A stretch of DNA of 64,000 bases. It comes from Actinomycetospora lemnae. GTDB lineage: Bacteria; Actinomycetota; Actinomycetes; Mycobacteriales; Pseudonocardiaceae. How positions within the stretch are numbered: position 1 is the stretch's first letter; each line of letters starts with the position of its first letter. The notes under the pieces are model-generated. The model had not been told where the DNA came from. It searched no databases and saw nothing but the letters and a program-made list of their open reading frames with translations. The stretch is taken from assembly GCF_028737315.1 (NCBI RefSeq), contig NZ_JAQZAO010000005.1, forward strand, positions 62,001 to 126,000. The letters are read 5' to 3'. Positions 33,863 through 42,959 of this stretch are shown one piece after another. The translations under genes were made by a program, and so were the position numbers.

Positions 33863-34621
33863 ATGGCCACGACGGACGACGTCACCCGGAGAGCACACGC
33901 GAGCGCGCACCTGAGCGTCGGTGGCCTCGGGGACGACCTGGCCGCAGCCTCGCTGCGCAGGTCGGCCGAGGGCCTTCTGACCTGCGGCGTCGCTGAGCTG
34001 ACGGTGGACCTGTCGGCCCTCGACGACGCCTACCCCAGCTTTGTCAACACCCTCGCCAGGCTGGCCACGACGGCTCGAGCGCACAGCTGCGAGCTGTTCC
34101 TCGTCGGACTGCACCGTCCCGCGGTGCTCGTCGCCCTCGACGAGGCGCCCCTCGACGAGCTGTTCGCCGTCTATCAGGCCGCGTGCCTGCACGACACCGC
34201 CCCGACCACCACCGCCCCGACCACCACCGCCCCACCGGGACACGGCCGCAGCGCCGTGTCCGCGTGGATGCCCGAGCCGGCGCCGATGACCACCTCGGCG
34301 TCGGCTCACGGCCCGGTTGCGTCCGCCGGACCGTGGGGGGACTCGGCGGACGCGACCGGCGCTCCCCGGCACGCTCGCGCCGACCACGACATCGATTCTC
34401 TGATCATGAGCGAGGGAGCGGGAATGACCGACACCGACAACGCACAGGCCGACCGGCGGGTGGATCGCGACCGTCTCGTCGAGCTCCATGTCCTGGCCGC
34501 CAACGGCGACGCGACCGCCGCAGCTCACGCGGACAAGTGGATGGTCGACGACCCCGTGGCACGACGCATGTGGGACAGCGTGGCCCGTACCTGCGACGAG
34601 CTCGGCGAATCCTCGGCCTGA
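33863..34621 (+). CDS. STAS-domain protein with a separate C-terminal module
   Basis: 252 aa. Residues about 12-115 are a STAS-like fold (AELTVDLSALDDAYPSFVNT, LARLATTARAHSCELFLVGL), as in anti-sigma-factor antagonists. A Pro/Thr-rich linker follows, including the tandem repeat TTTAPTTTAP encoded by a nearly perfect direct repeat at 34200-34230. The C-terminal 65 residues (VELHVLAANGDATAAAHADK onward) form a separate helical module. An internal ATG at 34424 with GGGAGCGGGA upstream could also start that module as a separate small protein. Function in a partner-switching pathway is inference. Confidence 0.6.
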   Translation: MATTDDVTRRAHASAHLSVGGLGDDLAAASLRRSAEGLLTCGVAELTVDLSALDDAYPSFVNTLARLATTARAHSCELFLVGLHRPAVLVALDEAPLDELFAVYQAACLHDTAPTTTAPTTTAPPGHGRSAVSAWMPEPAPMTTSASAHGPVASAGPWGDSADATGAPRHARADHDIDSLIMSEGAGMTDTDNAQADRRVDRDRLVELHVLAANGDATAAAHADKWMVDDPVARRMWDSVARTCDELGESSA

Positions 34622-34730
34622 AGCGATCACCTGATCGCCGGTGTCCCACGACTGAAGACCCGATCGTCCCGCCGACGGTCGCACGCGTGCGGGGCCTGAG
34701 CGGCGCTGCTGACGCCTCCTCGGGAGAACC

Positions 34731-35102
34731 ATGATCTGCGCGGACCCGCACGAGCTCCAGAGACGGCGAGAGATCTGCCTTGCCGAGTTCATGCTCTCCC
34801 TGGCGTCCGGGCTCGCTCGTGACGCGAGTGTCGAGGCGCTGAGATACCGCGCTGCGGCAGCGGGTGTGTCGATGCACGCGGCAGCACTCGCCGTGCTCTC
34901 GACCGCACCGACCGAGCAGCTGCTGATCGACCCGCCGCCGACGCCGGAGCAGCGGACGCTCCACGGACATGCGGAGACCCGCCAGTCCGAGCCGTCCCGT
35001 ACAGGGTCTGCCGACGGTCACGCCGGGATCAGGGCGAGCTCCTCAGGAGATCGGGATGGTGGACGGCGGCGACGTGGGGGTGGGCGCGCAGGCGTGCCTT
35101 GA
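34731..35102 (+). CDS. ANTAR-like helical protein
   Basis: 123 aa. The segment EFMLSLASGLARDASVEALR and AAAAGVSMHAAALAVLS resembles an ANTAR RNA-binding fold (three-helix, found in antitermination regulators). The rest is Arg/Gly-rich and low in complexity, and the C-terminus overlaps the convergent oxygenase gene by 74 nt, so the true stop may be earlier. Close to STAS and GAF-ANTAR proteins, so a stress-response role is possible. Confidence 0.5.
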   Translation: MICADPHELQRRREICLAEFMLSLASGLARDASVEALRYRAAAAGVSMHAAALAVLSTAPTEQLLIDPPPTPEQRTLHGHAETRQSEPSRTGSADGHAGIRASSSGDRDGGRRRRGGGRAGVP

Positions 35103-36048
35103 GCAGGTTGTCTCCGAAGGTGCCGGAGATGACGTTGTGCGGGTCCTGGGTGACCCCGCGCGCCTGGTCCGCGAGCTCCGAGGGCAGCTCGATGCGAGGG
35201 ACGGTGGAGTCGAGGGCCGGGTTGAAGAAGAACGGGATCGACAGGCGGGTCTCGCCCGGCGGTGGCGAGACGACGCGGTGCATCGTCGCCTTGAGGTAGC
35301 CGTCGGTGGCGAACTCCATGAGCTCGCCGATGTTCACCACGAACGCGCCCGGCACGGCCGGCGCCTCGATCCACGCGCCGTCGTGCTCGACCTGCAGACC
35401 GCCCTTGCCCGGCTCGATCATCAGGAGGGTGAGCACGCCCGGGTCGTTGTGGGCGCCGACGCCCTGACCCCGGTCCTCCCGACCCGGGTAGCGGACGAGC
35501 TTGATCAGCGTGGAGGGGCGATCGCCGAAGGTGTCGTCGAAGACGTCGGCGGGGCTGCCGAGCGACAGGGCCCACGACTGCATCAGGCGGCGTGCGACCG
35601 CCGTGCAGCGCTGCTCCCAGTCGGCGAACACCGCGCGCAGGCCGGGCAGGGCGGTGGGCCAGAGGTTCGGGCCCTCGAGGCGCATGTACGCCGGTGCGCC
35701 TGGGTCGTCGACGCGGTCGCGCTCGGCGCCGATGTCGATCTGCTCGCGCCAGTCGACCTGCCCGCCCGTGAGCTCGCCGCCGGTGCGGGTGTAGCCGCGG
35801 AAGTGGGGGCTGCGCAGCATCTCGACGCCCTGCTTGTCCTCGGCGGGCAGGGCGAAGAACTGCTCGGCGGTCGCGAAGGCGCGCGTGGTCACGTCGTCGG
35901 GGATGCCGTGCCCGACGAGGTAGAAGAACCCGACGTCGTGGGTGGCGGCGCGCAGGGCGTCGCGGAACGCGTGCGCGGAGGCCTCGTCGCCGTCGAGCAT
36001 CGACATGTCGAGGACCGGCAGGCTCGTCGACACCGGTGCGTGCGTCAC
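35029..36048 (-). CDS. 2-oxoglutarate/Fe(II)-dependent oxygenase of the isopenicillin N synthase family
   Basis: 339 aa. N-terminal DIOX_N domain (ATHDVGFFYLVGHGIPDDV), catalytic 2OG-FeII domain with the iron ligands in VGAHNDPGVLTLLM (His, Asp) and MHRVVSPPPGETRLSIPFF (His, then Arg for 2-oxoglutarate). Likely hydroxylates or oxidises a small molecule. Divergent from an Lrp-family regulator across 95 nt, which probably controls it. The 3' end overlaps the ANTAR-like gene. Confidence 0.9.
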   Translation of the reverse strand: MTHAPVSTSLPVLDMSMLDGDEASAHAFRDALRAATHDVGFFYLVGHGIPDDVTTRAFATAEQFFALPAEDKQGVEMLRSPHFRGYTRTGGELTGGQVDWREQIDIGAERDRVDDPGAPAYMRLEGPNLWPTALPGLRAVFADWEQRCTAVARRLMQSWALSLGSPADVFDDTFGDRPSTLIKLVRYPGREDRGQGVGAHNDPGVLTLLMIEPGKGGLQVEHDGAWIEAPAVPGAFVVNIGELMEFATDGYLKATMHRVVSPPPGETRLSIPFFFNPALDSTVPRIELPSELADQARGVTQDPHNVISGTFGDNLLKARLRAHPHVAAVHHPDLLRSSP

Positions 36049-36143
36049 GGGATCCTCCTGGGCTTCGGCAGCGCGGCGATGCTAGCCCGGGATCCGGCCG
36101 ATGAGGCCCTGCGCCGAAACACCTGCGGCTAGGTTGGTCGATC

Positions 36144-36608
36144 GTGACGATTCCTTCGATCGACCGGGCGATCCTGGCCGCGCTGCAGGAGAACTCTCGG
36201 ATCTCCAACCGCGAGCTGGCCGCCCGTGTGGGTCTGGCCGAGTCCACCACCCACGAGCGCGTGCGTCGCCTCGTCGAGACCGGGGTGATCACCCGCTTCA
36301 CCGCCGAGGTCGACCCGGCGGCCCTGGGTCGCCCGATGCAGGCGCTCATCGCGGTGCAGCTGCGGCCGCAGAGCGCCGAGGTCGTCACGCGCTTCCTCGA
36401 CGCCGTCGTCGACGACCCCTGTGTGCTCGACGCGACGGTGCTGTCGGGAGAGACCGACGTGCAGCTCCGCGTGGCGGTGGCGTCGAGCGAGGAGATCCGG
36501 ACGTTCGCGTGGCGCAAGGTCACCTCGGTGCCCTCGGTCCGCTCGATCCAGACCCACATCGTCTACGAGCACCGACGGGGACCGACGCTCTCGGCGACCG
36601 CCGAGTGA
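36144..36608 (+). CDS. Lrp/AsnC-family regulator
   Basis: 154 aa. HTH (IDRAILAALQENSRISNREL, ARVGLAESTTHERVRRL) and the C-terminal RAM/ligand domain (LRPQSAEVVTRFLDAVVDDP and VQLRVAVASSEEIRTF). Divergent from the oxygenase; such pairs usually respond to an amino acid or related metabolite. Confidence 0.9.
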   Translation: MTIPSIDRAILAALQENSRISNRELAARVGLAESTTHERVRRLVETGVITRFTAEVDPAALGRPMQALIAVQLRPQSAEVVTRFLDAVVDDPCVLDATVLSGETDVQLRVAVASSEEIRTFAWRKVTSVPSVRSIQTHIVYEHRRGPTLSATAE

Positions 36609-36650
36609 CCGCGCGGGCGACGTCGCCGAGGGCGTCGACGACCTCGTCCC

Positions 36651-38546
36651 TCACGGGGTGACGATGGCGAACCCGGGGTCGGGGGGATCGAGGACGCTCA
36701 GCACGGTGGTCAGGACCTCGCCGTCCCCGTCGATGCTCAGCTCGCCCGCGGCCGTGAGGTCCTCGGGCGTCGTGGCGCCGGCGAGCAGCGCGAGCAGGCC
36801 GGCGCGGCCGACGGTGACCCGGGCGTCGGCGCCGCCGCGGCCGGTGCCCTCGCCGTGGGTGAGGACACCGTTGGCGAGCCGGGTCCAGTAGGCGGTGCCG
36901 TCGATGGTCCAGTCGGCCGCGACGGTCAGGTGCCAGGCCTTCGGACCGTCGACCTGGATGGCGATGCTGTCGAAGAGCTGGCCGAGGGTGAGCTGGGCGA
37001 TCATGTCCGGCGAGGCGGTGCTCGCCGGGGTCCCGGCCGTGCTGCCGCGCAGCTCGGCCGCACCGGTCAGGTAGAAGTTGCGCCACGTGCCGTTCTCGGC
37101 GCCGAAGCCGAGCTGTTCGAGCGCGGCGGCCTCGAGCTCGCGGGCATCGGTGTTCGCGGGGTCGGCGAAGACGAGGTGGCTGACGAGCTCGGCGGCCCAG
37201 CGGTGGTCGCCGGCGTCGTGGGCGCGACGGCCCGCCGCGAGCACGGCCTCCGGCCCGCCGAGGGCCTCGACGTAGCGGCGTCCGGCCGCCTCCGGCGGGT
37301 GCTGCCAGAGGTGGGCCGGGTTGCCGTCGAACCAGCCCATGTAGCGCTGGTAGACCGCCTTGACGTTGTGGCTGATGGACCCGTAGTAGCCGTGGGTGTT
37401 CCAGGCGGCCTCGAGGGCGGGCGGGACCTCGAGCATCTCGGCGATCTCGGCGCCGACGAAGCCCTTGTTGAGCAGCCGCAGGGTCTGGTCGTGCTGGTAG
37501 GCGTAGAGGTCGCGCTGCTCGGAGAGCAGCCGCACGATCCGCTCGCCGCCCCAGGTGGGCCAGTGGTGCGAGGCGAACTCGACGTCGGTGTCGTCGGCGA
37601 ACAGCTCGATGGCCTCGGTGAGGTAGTGCGCCCAGGCGCGGGGGTCGCGGACCAGCGCGCCGCGCAGGGTCAGCAGGTTGTGCAGCGTGTGGGTGGCGTT
37701 CTCGGCCATGCACAGGGCGCGCCGGTCGGGGAAGTGGAAGTTCATCTCGGCCGGGGCCTCGGTGCCCGGGGTGACCTGGAAGACGATCCGGACCCCGTCG
37801 AGGATCTCCTCCTGGCCGGTGTGGTCGATGTCGTGCGTCGGCGGGATGAGGGTGACCGTGCCGGTGGAGGTGGTCATGCCGAGCCCGGCACCCACCTGCC
37901 CGGCGGGCCCGACCGGCAGCGCGGCGCCGTACATGTACGCCGCGCGGCGGCTCATCGCGGCGCCGGCGTAGACGTTCTCGGCGACGGCGTGCTCGAGGAA
38001 GCCCCGGGGCGCGAGGACCGGTACCCGGCCGGCGGCGACGTCGTCGCCGGAGACCACGCCGCGGACGCCGCCGAAGTGGTCGACGTGGCTGTGCGTGTAG
38101 ATCACGGCGGTGACCGGGCGGTCGCCGCGGTGCTCGCGGTAGAGCGCGAGACCCGCGGCGGCGGTCTCGCTGGAGATCAGGGGGTCGACGACGACGATCC
38201 CGCGGTCGCCCTCGACGAGGGTCATGTTCGACAGGTCCAGCCCGCGCACCTGGTAGATGCCCTCGGTGACCTCGAACAGCCCGTGCATCGCGACGAGCTG
38301 GGCCTGGCGCCACAGGCTCGGGTTGACGGTGTCGGGGCGCGGCCCGGACAGGGTGGGCGTCCAGGTCTCGGCGTTCCAGACGACGCGGCCGTCCTCGGCG
38401 TGGACCAGGCCGTCCGGGATGGTGCCGAGGTAGCCGCGACGGGCGTCGGCGAACGCCGCGTCGTCGGCGAACGGGAAGCGGGACTCCAGCGCGGAGGCCG
38501 CCGCGACGATCTCGGGGCGGGCGGTGGGAGCGGTGTCGTGGGCCAC
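36651..38546 (-). CDS. Alkyl/aryl sulfatase of the metallo-beta-lactamase superfamily
   Basis: 631 aa from GTG 38546. The zinc-binding motif is THSHVDHFGG, with further ligands in PGTEAPAEMNFHF and near HHWPTWGGER. The middle carries the dimerisation region, and the C-terminal ~120 residues are an SCP2-like sterol-carrier domain (LFDSIAIQVDGPKAWHLTVA). Family members (SdsA1 type) release inorganic sulfate from primary or secondary alkyl sulfates. No sulfate-ester transporter is nearby. Confidence 0.9.
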   Translation of the reverse strand: MAHDTAPTARPEIVAAASALESRFPFADDAAFADARRGYLGTIPDGLVHAEDGRVVWNAETWTPTLSGPRPDTVNPSLWRQAQLVAMHGLFEVTEGIYQVRGLDLSNMTLVEGDRGIVVVDPLISSETAAAGLALYREHRGDRPVTAVIYTHSHVDHFGGVRGVVSGDDVAAGRVPVLAPRGFLEHAVAENVYAGAAMSRRAAYMYGAALPVGPAGQVGAGLGMTTSTGTVTLIPPTHDIDHTGQEEILDGVRIVFQVTPGTEAPAEMNFHFPDRRALCMAENATHTLHNLLTLRGALVRDPRAWAHYLTEAIELFADDTDVEFASHHWPTWGGERIVRLLSEQRDLYAYQHDQTLRLLNKGFVGAEIAEMLEVPPALEAAWNTHGYYGSISHNVKAVYQRYMGWFDGNPAHLWQHPPEAAGRRYVEALGGPEAVLAAGRRAHDAGDHRWAAELVSHLVFADPANTDARELEAAALEQLGFGAENGTWRNFYLTGAAELRGSTAGTPASTASPDMIAQLTLGQLFDSIAIQVDGPKAWHLTVAADWTIDGTAYWTRLANGVLTHGEGTGRGGADARVTVGRAGLLALLAGATTPEDLTAAGELSIDGDGEVLTTVLSVLDPPDPGFAIVTP

Positions 38547-38876
38547 GGTGTCCTCGTCCGGTCGCGGATGGCGCCTCGCGCGGTCGCACGTCGAGGCAGG
38601 GCGCGGTCCCACGGTGGAGGGGGACGAGCGGCACGGCATCACCCGGAGCGGGTGGATCAGCTCGGGGATCGTCCTCGAGTGCCTCGGGCGCCCTCCGGCC
38701 AGGACCACGTGGACCCGGCTTCGACGTGCGGTGCACGAGGGACGGGCGTGCGCCGACGCCGCGAGGTCGCCGTCCGGGGCGTGGGCCCCGTCGCGGCGGG
38801 GTATGACTCGGCGACCCGGTTGACGCTCCAGCCCGCCCGACGGCTCGTCCCCGCGCCCTCTCCCGGCTGGAGTCTC
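38547..38876. other. Gap, no gene seen
   Basis: 330 nt between the sulfatase start and the STAS gene. No frame here has family resemblance. It must contain the divergent promoters of both genes, but no clear promoter hexamers are recognised. Confidence 0.3.
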
Positions 38877-39221
38877 GTGACCACCATCGCCCCGCCGCTC
38901 GACCCGACCACCTCCGGCGTCGGCGACGCCCTCGTCGCCCCGGGCCCGGGTGCCTGCGTCGAGCTCCGTCACGACGGCGTCGACGGTGCCGTCGTCACCG
39001 TGAGCGGTGATGTCGCGTGCCGCGACGTCGCGGTGCTCAGCCGCCACCTGCACACCGAGCTCGACGCGTCGCCGGCCGCGATCGTGGTCGACCTGACCCG
39101 TCTCGGAGCGGGCCGCGTCGCCGTCCGCCAGGTCCTCGCGGTCGTCCACGAGCGTGCCGCGGCCGGCGGCACCCGGTTGCGCCTGATCGAGTCCGGACAC
39201 CCGCCCGAGAGCGGGCGATGA
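38877..39221 (+). CDS. STAS-domain protein (anti-sigma antagonist-like)
   Basis: 114 aa from GTG 38877. Beta-alpha fold: [60 protein letters not shown]. The conserved serine phosphorylation site of SpoIIAA-type proteins (DxSG) is replaced by DLTRLG, so classical phospho-switching is doubtful. The stop overlaps the ATG of the GAF-ANTAR gene, indicating co-translation. Confidence 0.7.
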   Translation: MTTIAPPLDPTTSGVGDALVAPGPGACVELRHDGVDGAVVTVSGDVACRDVAVLSRHLHTELDASPAAIVVDLTRLGAGRVAVRQVLAVVHERAAAGGTRLRLIESGHPPESGR

Positions 39222-39976
39222 CCGACGACGTCGAGCGAGGCGGCGGCTCGACCGACCTGGCGAGCCTGCGGGACGCCGTGGCGCTCGCGTTGCGCGGGCC
39301 CGACCCCGCGGAGGCGGTGCGAATCGTGTGCCGGTCGGCGGCGGGTGCGCTGTCCGTCGACGGCGCCGCGATCTCGACCATCACCGGCACCCGCCACCGC
39401 GAGACGCTGTGCGCGAGCGACGACACCGCGGCCGAGCTCGAGGAGCTGCAGTACACCCTGGGGGAGGGGCCGTGCTTCGAGGCGTTCGACCTCGACGTGC
39501 CGGTCCTGCTGGCCGACCTCGACGCCCCGCCCGCCGCGCGCTGGCCGGTCTACGCCTCCCGGGCCACCGCCTGCTCGCGCGCGCGAGCGGTGTTCGTGTT
39601 CCCCCTGAGCTTCGGGACCCTGCGGGTCGGCGCCTTGAGCACCTACCGGGTGACACCGACCCCGCTCGACGCCGAGGCCCTCGCCGCCGGCAACGAGCTG
39701 GCCCAGACCGCGGCGCTGGTGCTGCTCGGGCTCCAGGACCCGGCCGGCGCCGCCGCTCAGGTCCAGCGTGAGGCCGCGGCGGGGCAGCTCGGCGTGCGGG
39801 TGATGAGACACGAGCAGGTCCACATGGCCGCCGGCATGCTCGCCGAGCAGCTCGGCGTGTCGACGGACGCCGCGTTCGACCGCCTGCGCGCGCACGCGTT
39901 CGTCGAGAGCCGGCTCCTGGTCGACGTGGCCTCGGACGTCCTGGCCCACCGGGTGCATCTCGACGGGGCGTCCTGA
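39218..39976 (+). CDS. GAF-ANTAR regulatory protein
   Basis: 252 aa from ATG 39218. A GAF domain (GALSVDGAAISTITGTRHRE, GEGPCFEAFDLDVPVLLADL) is followed by an ANTAR RNA-binding domain (VHMAAGMLAEQLGVSTDAAF, DRLRAHAFVESRLLVDVASD). It should bind nascent RNA to control termination when its sensor is triggered. Coupled to the STAS gene upstream. Confidence 0.85.
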   Translation: MTDDVERGGGSTDLASLRDAVALALRGPDPAEAVRIVCRSAAGALSVDGAAISTITGTRHRETLCASDDTAAELEELQYTLGEGPCFEAFDLDVPVLLADLDAPPAARWPVYASRATACSRARAVFVFPLSFGTLRVGALSTYRVTPTPLDAEALAAGNELAQTAALVLLGLQDPAGAAAQVQREAAAGQLGVRVMRHEQVHMAAGMLAEQLGVSTDAAFDRLRAHAFVESRLLVDVASDVLAHRVHLDGAS

Positions 39977-40136
39977 CGACGTCCGGGGAACGCCCGGAGC
40001 CGGGTGACCGGCACCGTCGGCGATCTCATCCGTGCCGGATGAGGCCGCGCGGCCGGGTGGGGCGCCAGCGTGGTGCGGTTCGGTGATCCGGTCGTCACGG
40101 CGGCCCGAGGCGGTCGACGACGGGGAGGGTGATCCC

Positions 40137-42326
40137 GTGGTGGAGGCACCCGCGCTCGGCGTGGTCTACGACATCGACGGCGTCCTGCGGATCGCGCCCC
40201 TGTACCGGCAGTGGGGTCGCCTGCGGGTCCTGATGAGCCGCGGGCCGCGGGATCGCCGGTCGCTGCTGGGCATGCAGCGCCTGCTGCGCACCGTGGCTGC
40301 CGGAGGGCCCGCCGACGTCTTCTTCCTCACCACCCTTCCACCGGCGCTCTCCCGGCCGCTGCTGCGCGCCCTGCGCCACGACCACTACCCACCGGGCACC
40401 CTGCTGACGGCCGGCCGGGCCCTGTTCTCGGGGTGGCTGGTCGGCGCGGGGCTGGCGCGCAAGCGCGCCGTGCTCGACCGGCTGGCCGTGGAGCACCCGG
40501 ACACGTCGTGGGTCCTCGTCGGCGACGACGCCGGCCACGACCCGCAGTTGTTCGCCGAGTTCGCGCGCGACCATCCCGGGCGCGTGGCCGCGATCGCGAT
40601 GCGGCGGCTGGTCGACGTCGACCGGGTCGTCCGGCACCTGCGTCCCGACGCCGTCGCCACCGGGGCGCCGCCGCTGGTCGAGGCCCCGAACGGCGAGGAG
40701 CTGCTGCCGCGGCTGCGGGCGGTGCTGGGCCTGAGCGCGGTGAGCGGCGCGCCGGCGATCGAGGACTGGTTCCTCACCGCCGAGGAGCGGGGCAACCCGG
40801 CGACCCGCCTGCGGCCCTGGACCGAGGGCAACGCGGTCCGGCTCCGCGTGCACGGCAGCGCCTACTACGCCGCCCTCGCCGCACGCCTGGCCGGCACCGG
40901 AGCCGGCGACCTCGTGCTGGTCGCGGGCTGGCGCGGCGACGGCGACCAGGCGCTCGGTGACCGCGGGCCGACGGTCGCCGAGGCGCTCGCCGGGACGGCA
41001 CGGCGGGGCGCCCGGCTCGCCGTGCTCCTGTGGCGCTCGCACCTGGAGGCGTTCGGCTACCACGTCGCCCGGAACCGCCGCCTCGCCGCGGACCTCCTCG
41101 CGGTCGGTGCCGAGGTGCTGCTCGACCAGCGGATCCGTGCCCTGGGCAGCCACCACCAGAAGCTCGTCGTCGTCCGCCGCGACACCGGTGCCGACGACGA
41201 CGTCGCCTACGTCGGCGGTATCGACCTCGTCCTCGGCGCCCGCGACGACATCGTCCACCGTGGGGACCCGCAGTCGGCCGCGGACGCCGACGAGTACACC
41301 CGCAGCCCCCGCCACGACGCGATGGTCGAGCTGCGCGGGCCCGTCGTGCGTGACCTCGAGGAGGTCTTCCGCGAGCGGTGGGAGGACCCGACGCCGCTGG
41401 CCCGCCTGCCCTGGCACGTCCTCCCCGACCTCGTGCACCGCCTGCCCCGGCGGGGGACGCCGCTCCCCGAGCCCGTGCCCGACCCCGCGCCGGCCGGACG
41501 GTGTGCCGTCCAGGTCCTGCGCACCTACCCGCGCCGCCGACCGCCCTACCCGTTCGCCCCGCGCGGCGAGCGCAGCATCGCGCGGGGCCTGATCAAGGCG
41601 CTGGGGCGGGCCGAGCGGCTGGTCTACATCGAGGACCAGTACCTGTGGTCCGCCGACGTCGCGCGGGTGTTCGCCGCGGCCCTGCGCCGCGCGCCCCGGC
41701 TGCACCTCATCGCGGTCGTACCCCGGCCCGAGCACGACGACCGGCCCGGACCGGCCGTGCTCGGGCAGGGCGAGGCGCTCGCGATGGTGCACGAGGCCGG
41801 CGGTCCCCGGGTGCAGGTCCTCGACGTCGAGAACGACGAGCAGCGCCCGGTCTACGTGCACGCCAAGGTCTGCGTCATCGACGACGTCTGGGCGACCGTG
41901 GGCAGCAACAACTTCAACACCCGCTCCTGGACCCACGACTCCGAGCTGGTCGCCGCGGTCCTCGACGAGGAGCGCGACGGCCGCGCGCCGGCGGACCCCG
42001 CGGGCCTGGGCGACGGTGCCCGCGGCCTCGCCCGGCGCCTGCGCCTCGAGCTGATGCGCGAGCACCTCGACCTCCCCGACGACACCGACCTGCTCGATCC
42101 CGACCAGGCCGCGCGGACCGTGCGGGCGCGGGCGGCCGCGCTCGACGCCTGGCACGCGGACGGCGCGCAGCGCCCGCGCCCACCGGGGCGCCTGCGTCGC
42201 CACGTCCCCGGCCACGAACAGGTCCGGCTGACCCTGCGCCGCCGCTGGTTGATCGACCCCGCGTACCGGACGGTGCTCGACCCCGACGGCCGTCCCCTGG
42301 GCGCCCGGCTCCGTCGGATCTACTGA
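40137..42326 (+). CDS. App1-like phosphatase domain fused to phospholipase D
   Basis: 729 aa from GTG 40137 (GGGGAGGG 8 nt upstream). The N-terminal ~200 residues contain a HAD-like DxDG motif (VVYDIDGVLR) and the pattern VFFLTTLPPALSRPLLRALR, PPGTLLTA seen in App1/DUF2183 phosphatidate phosphatase-like domains. The rest is a phospholipase D with both HKD motifs: SHHQKLVVV with the downstream Asp, and VHAKVCVIDDVWATVGSNN. PLD would release phosphatidate from phospholipid; the App1-like part could dephosphorylate it, giving diacylglycerol in one protein (inference). Not an actinobacterial standard architecture as far as I know. Confidence 0.8.
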   Translation: MVEAPALGVVYDIDGVLRIAPLYRQWGRLRVLMSRGPRDRRSLLGMQRLLRTVAAGGPADVFFLTTLPPALSRPLLRALRHDHYPPGTLLTAGRALFSGWLVGAGLARKRAVLDRLAVEHPDTSWVLVGDDAGHDPQLFAEFARDHPGRVAAIAMRRLVDVDRVVRHLRPDAVATGAPPLVEAPNGEELLPRLRAVLGLSAVSGAPAIEDWFLTAEERGNPATRLRPWTEGNAVRLRVHGSAYYAALAARLAGTGAGDLVLVAGWRGDGDQALGDRGPTVAEALAGTARRGARLAVLLWRSHLEAFGYHVARNRRLAADLLAVGAEVLLDQRIRALGSHHQKLVVVRRDTGADDDVAYVGGIDLVLGARDDIVHRGDPQSAADADEYTRSPRHDAMVELRGPVVRDLEEVFRERWEDPTPLARLPWHVLPDLVHRLPRRGTPLPEPVPDPAPAGRCAVQVLRTYPRRRPPYPFAPRGERSIARGLIKALGRAERLVYIEDQYLWSADVARVFAAALRRAPRLHLIAVVPRPEHDDRPGPAVLGQGEALAMVHEAGGPRVQVLDVENDEQRPVYVHAKVCVIDDVWATVGSNNFNTRSWTHDSELVAAVLDEERDGRAPADPAGLGDGARGLARRLRLELMREHLDLPDDTDLLDPDQAARTVRARAAALDAWHADGAQRPRPPGRLRRHVPGHEQVRLTLRRRWLIDPAYRTVLDPDGRPLGARLRRIY

Positions 42327-42348
42327 CGACGGTCGGGTCCGGCGTCGC

Positions 42349-42870
42349 CTAGGTACGGTCGTCGCGCGCCGCGGACCGTGGCCCGTCGGCCGTGCGCGCG
42401 TCGTGCACGTGGCGGGCCATGGCGTCGGTGTAGGCGCCGAGGAAGCGCGCGACGGTGTGCAGCTCGGCCGTGGTGAAGGTGCCGAGGACCTCGTCGGTCA
42501 GCCGGGTGAGCGGGCCGAAGAACTCGCCGGCCACGGCCCGGGCCGCGTCGCTGTAGCGCACGATGACCTTGCGCCGGTCGTGCTCGTCGCGGTGGCGCTG
42601 GACGTGTCCGGCACGCTCCAGCCGGTCGATCACCGCGGTGGCGGCGCCGGTGCTCACCCCGAGGGACCCGGCCAGGGCGCCGGCGGTCAGGGGGTCGTCG
42701 CGTGCCTGGGCCTGCATGACGTGCAGCAGCGCCTCCAGGTCGGTGGCGTGCAGGCCCTCCCGGGCCGCGAACACGTCGCCGACCCGCCGGGAGGCCACGC
42801 CCATCCGCTGGACCGCCGCGACGATGTCCTCGCCCAGCTGCTGACGCTCCTGGTCCTCGGCCCGTGCCAC
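42349..42870 (-). CDS. MarR-family regulator
   Basis: 173 aa from GTG 42870. Winged helix (LEALLHVMQAQARDDPLTAG, LAGSLGVSTGAATAVIDRLE, AGHVQRHRDEHDRRKVIVRY). Divergent from the TspO-like protein; an A/T-rich stretch with ATCAAGAT lies between them and may be the operator. Confidence 0.9.
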   Translation of the reverse strand: MARAEDQERQQLGEDIVAAVQRMGVASRRVGDVFAAREGLHATDLEALLHVMQAQARDDPLTAGALAGSLGVSTGAATAVIDRLERAGHVQRHRDEHDRRKVIVRYSDAARAVAGEFFGPLTRLTDEVLGTFTTAELHTVARFLGAYTDAMARHVHDARTADGPRSAARDDRT

Positions 42871-42959
42871 GGCGCCATCCTCTCCGACCGCTCCCCTTGC
42901 CCCGATCTGCTCCTCGGGTCATCATCTCTCTCATCAAGATACTCTTCGGAGGAGGAGAA

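Noticed and set aside
36855-38876. Long plus-strand open frame opposite the alkyl sulfatase
   Set aside because: It is an antisense shadow of the sulfatase; only its last part (38877-39221) is real, as the STAS protein.
40095-42215. 706-aa minus-strand frame opposite the App1-PLD gene
   Set aside because: Antisense shadow of a gene with two HKD motifs; no recognisable domain.
42901-42959. A perfect MarR operator between the MarR and TspO-like genes
   Set aside because: Only half-site-like ATCAAGAT is visible; no convincing palindrome.
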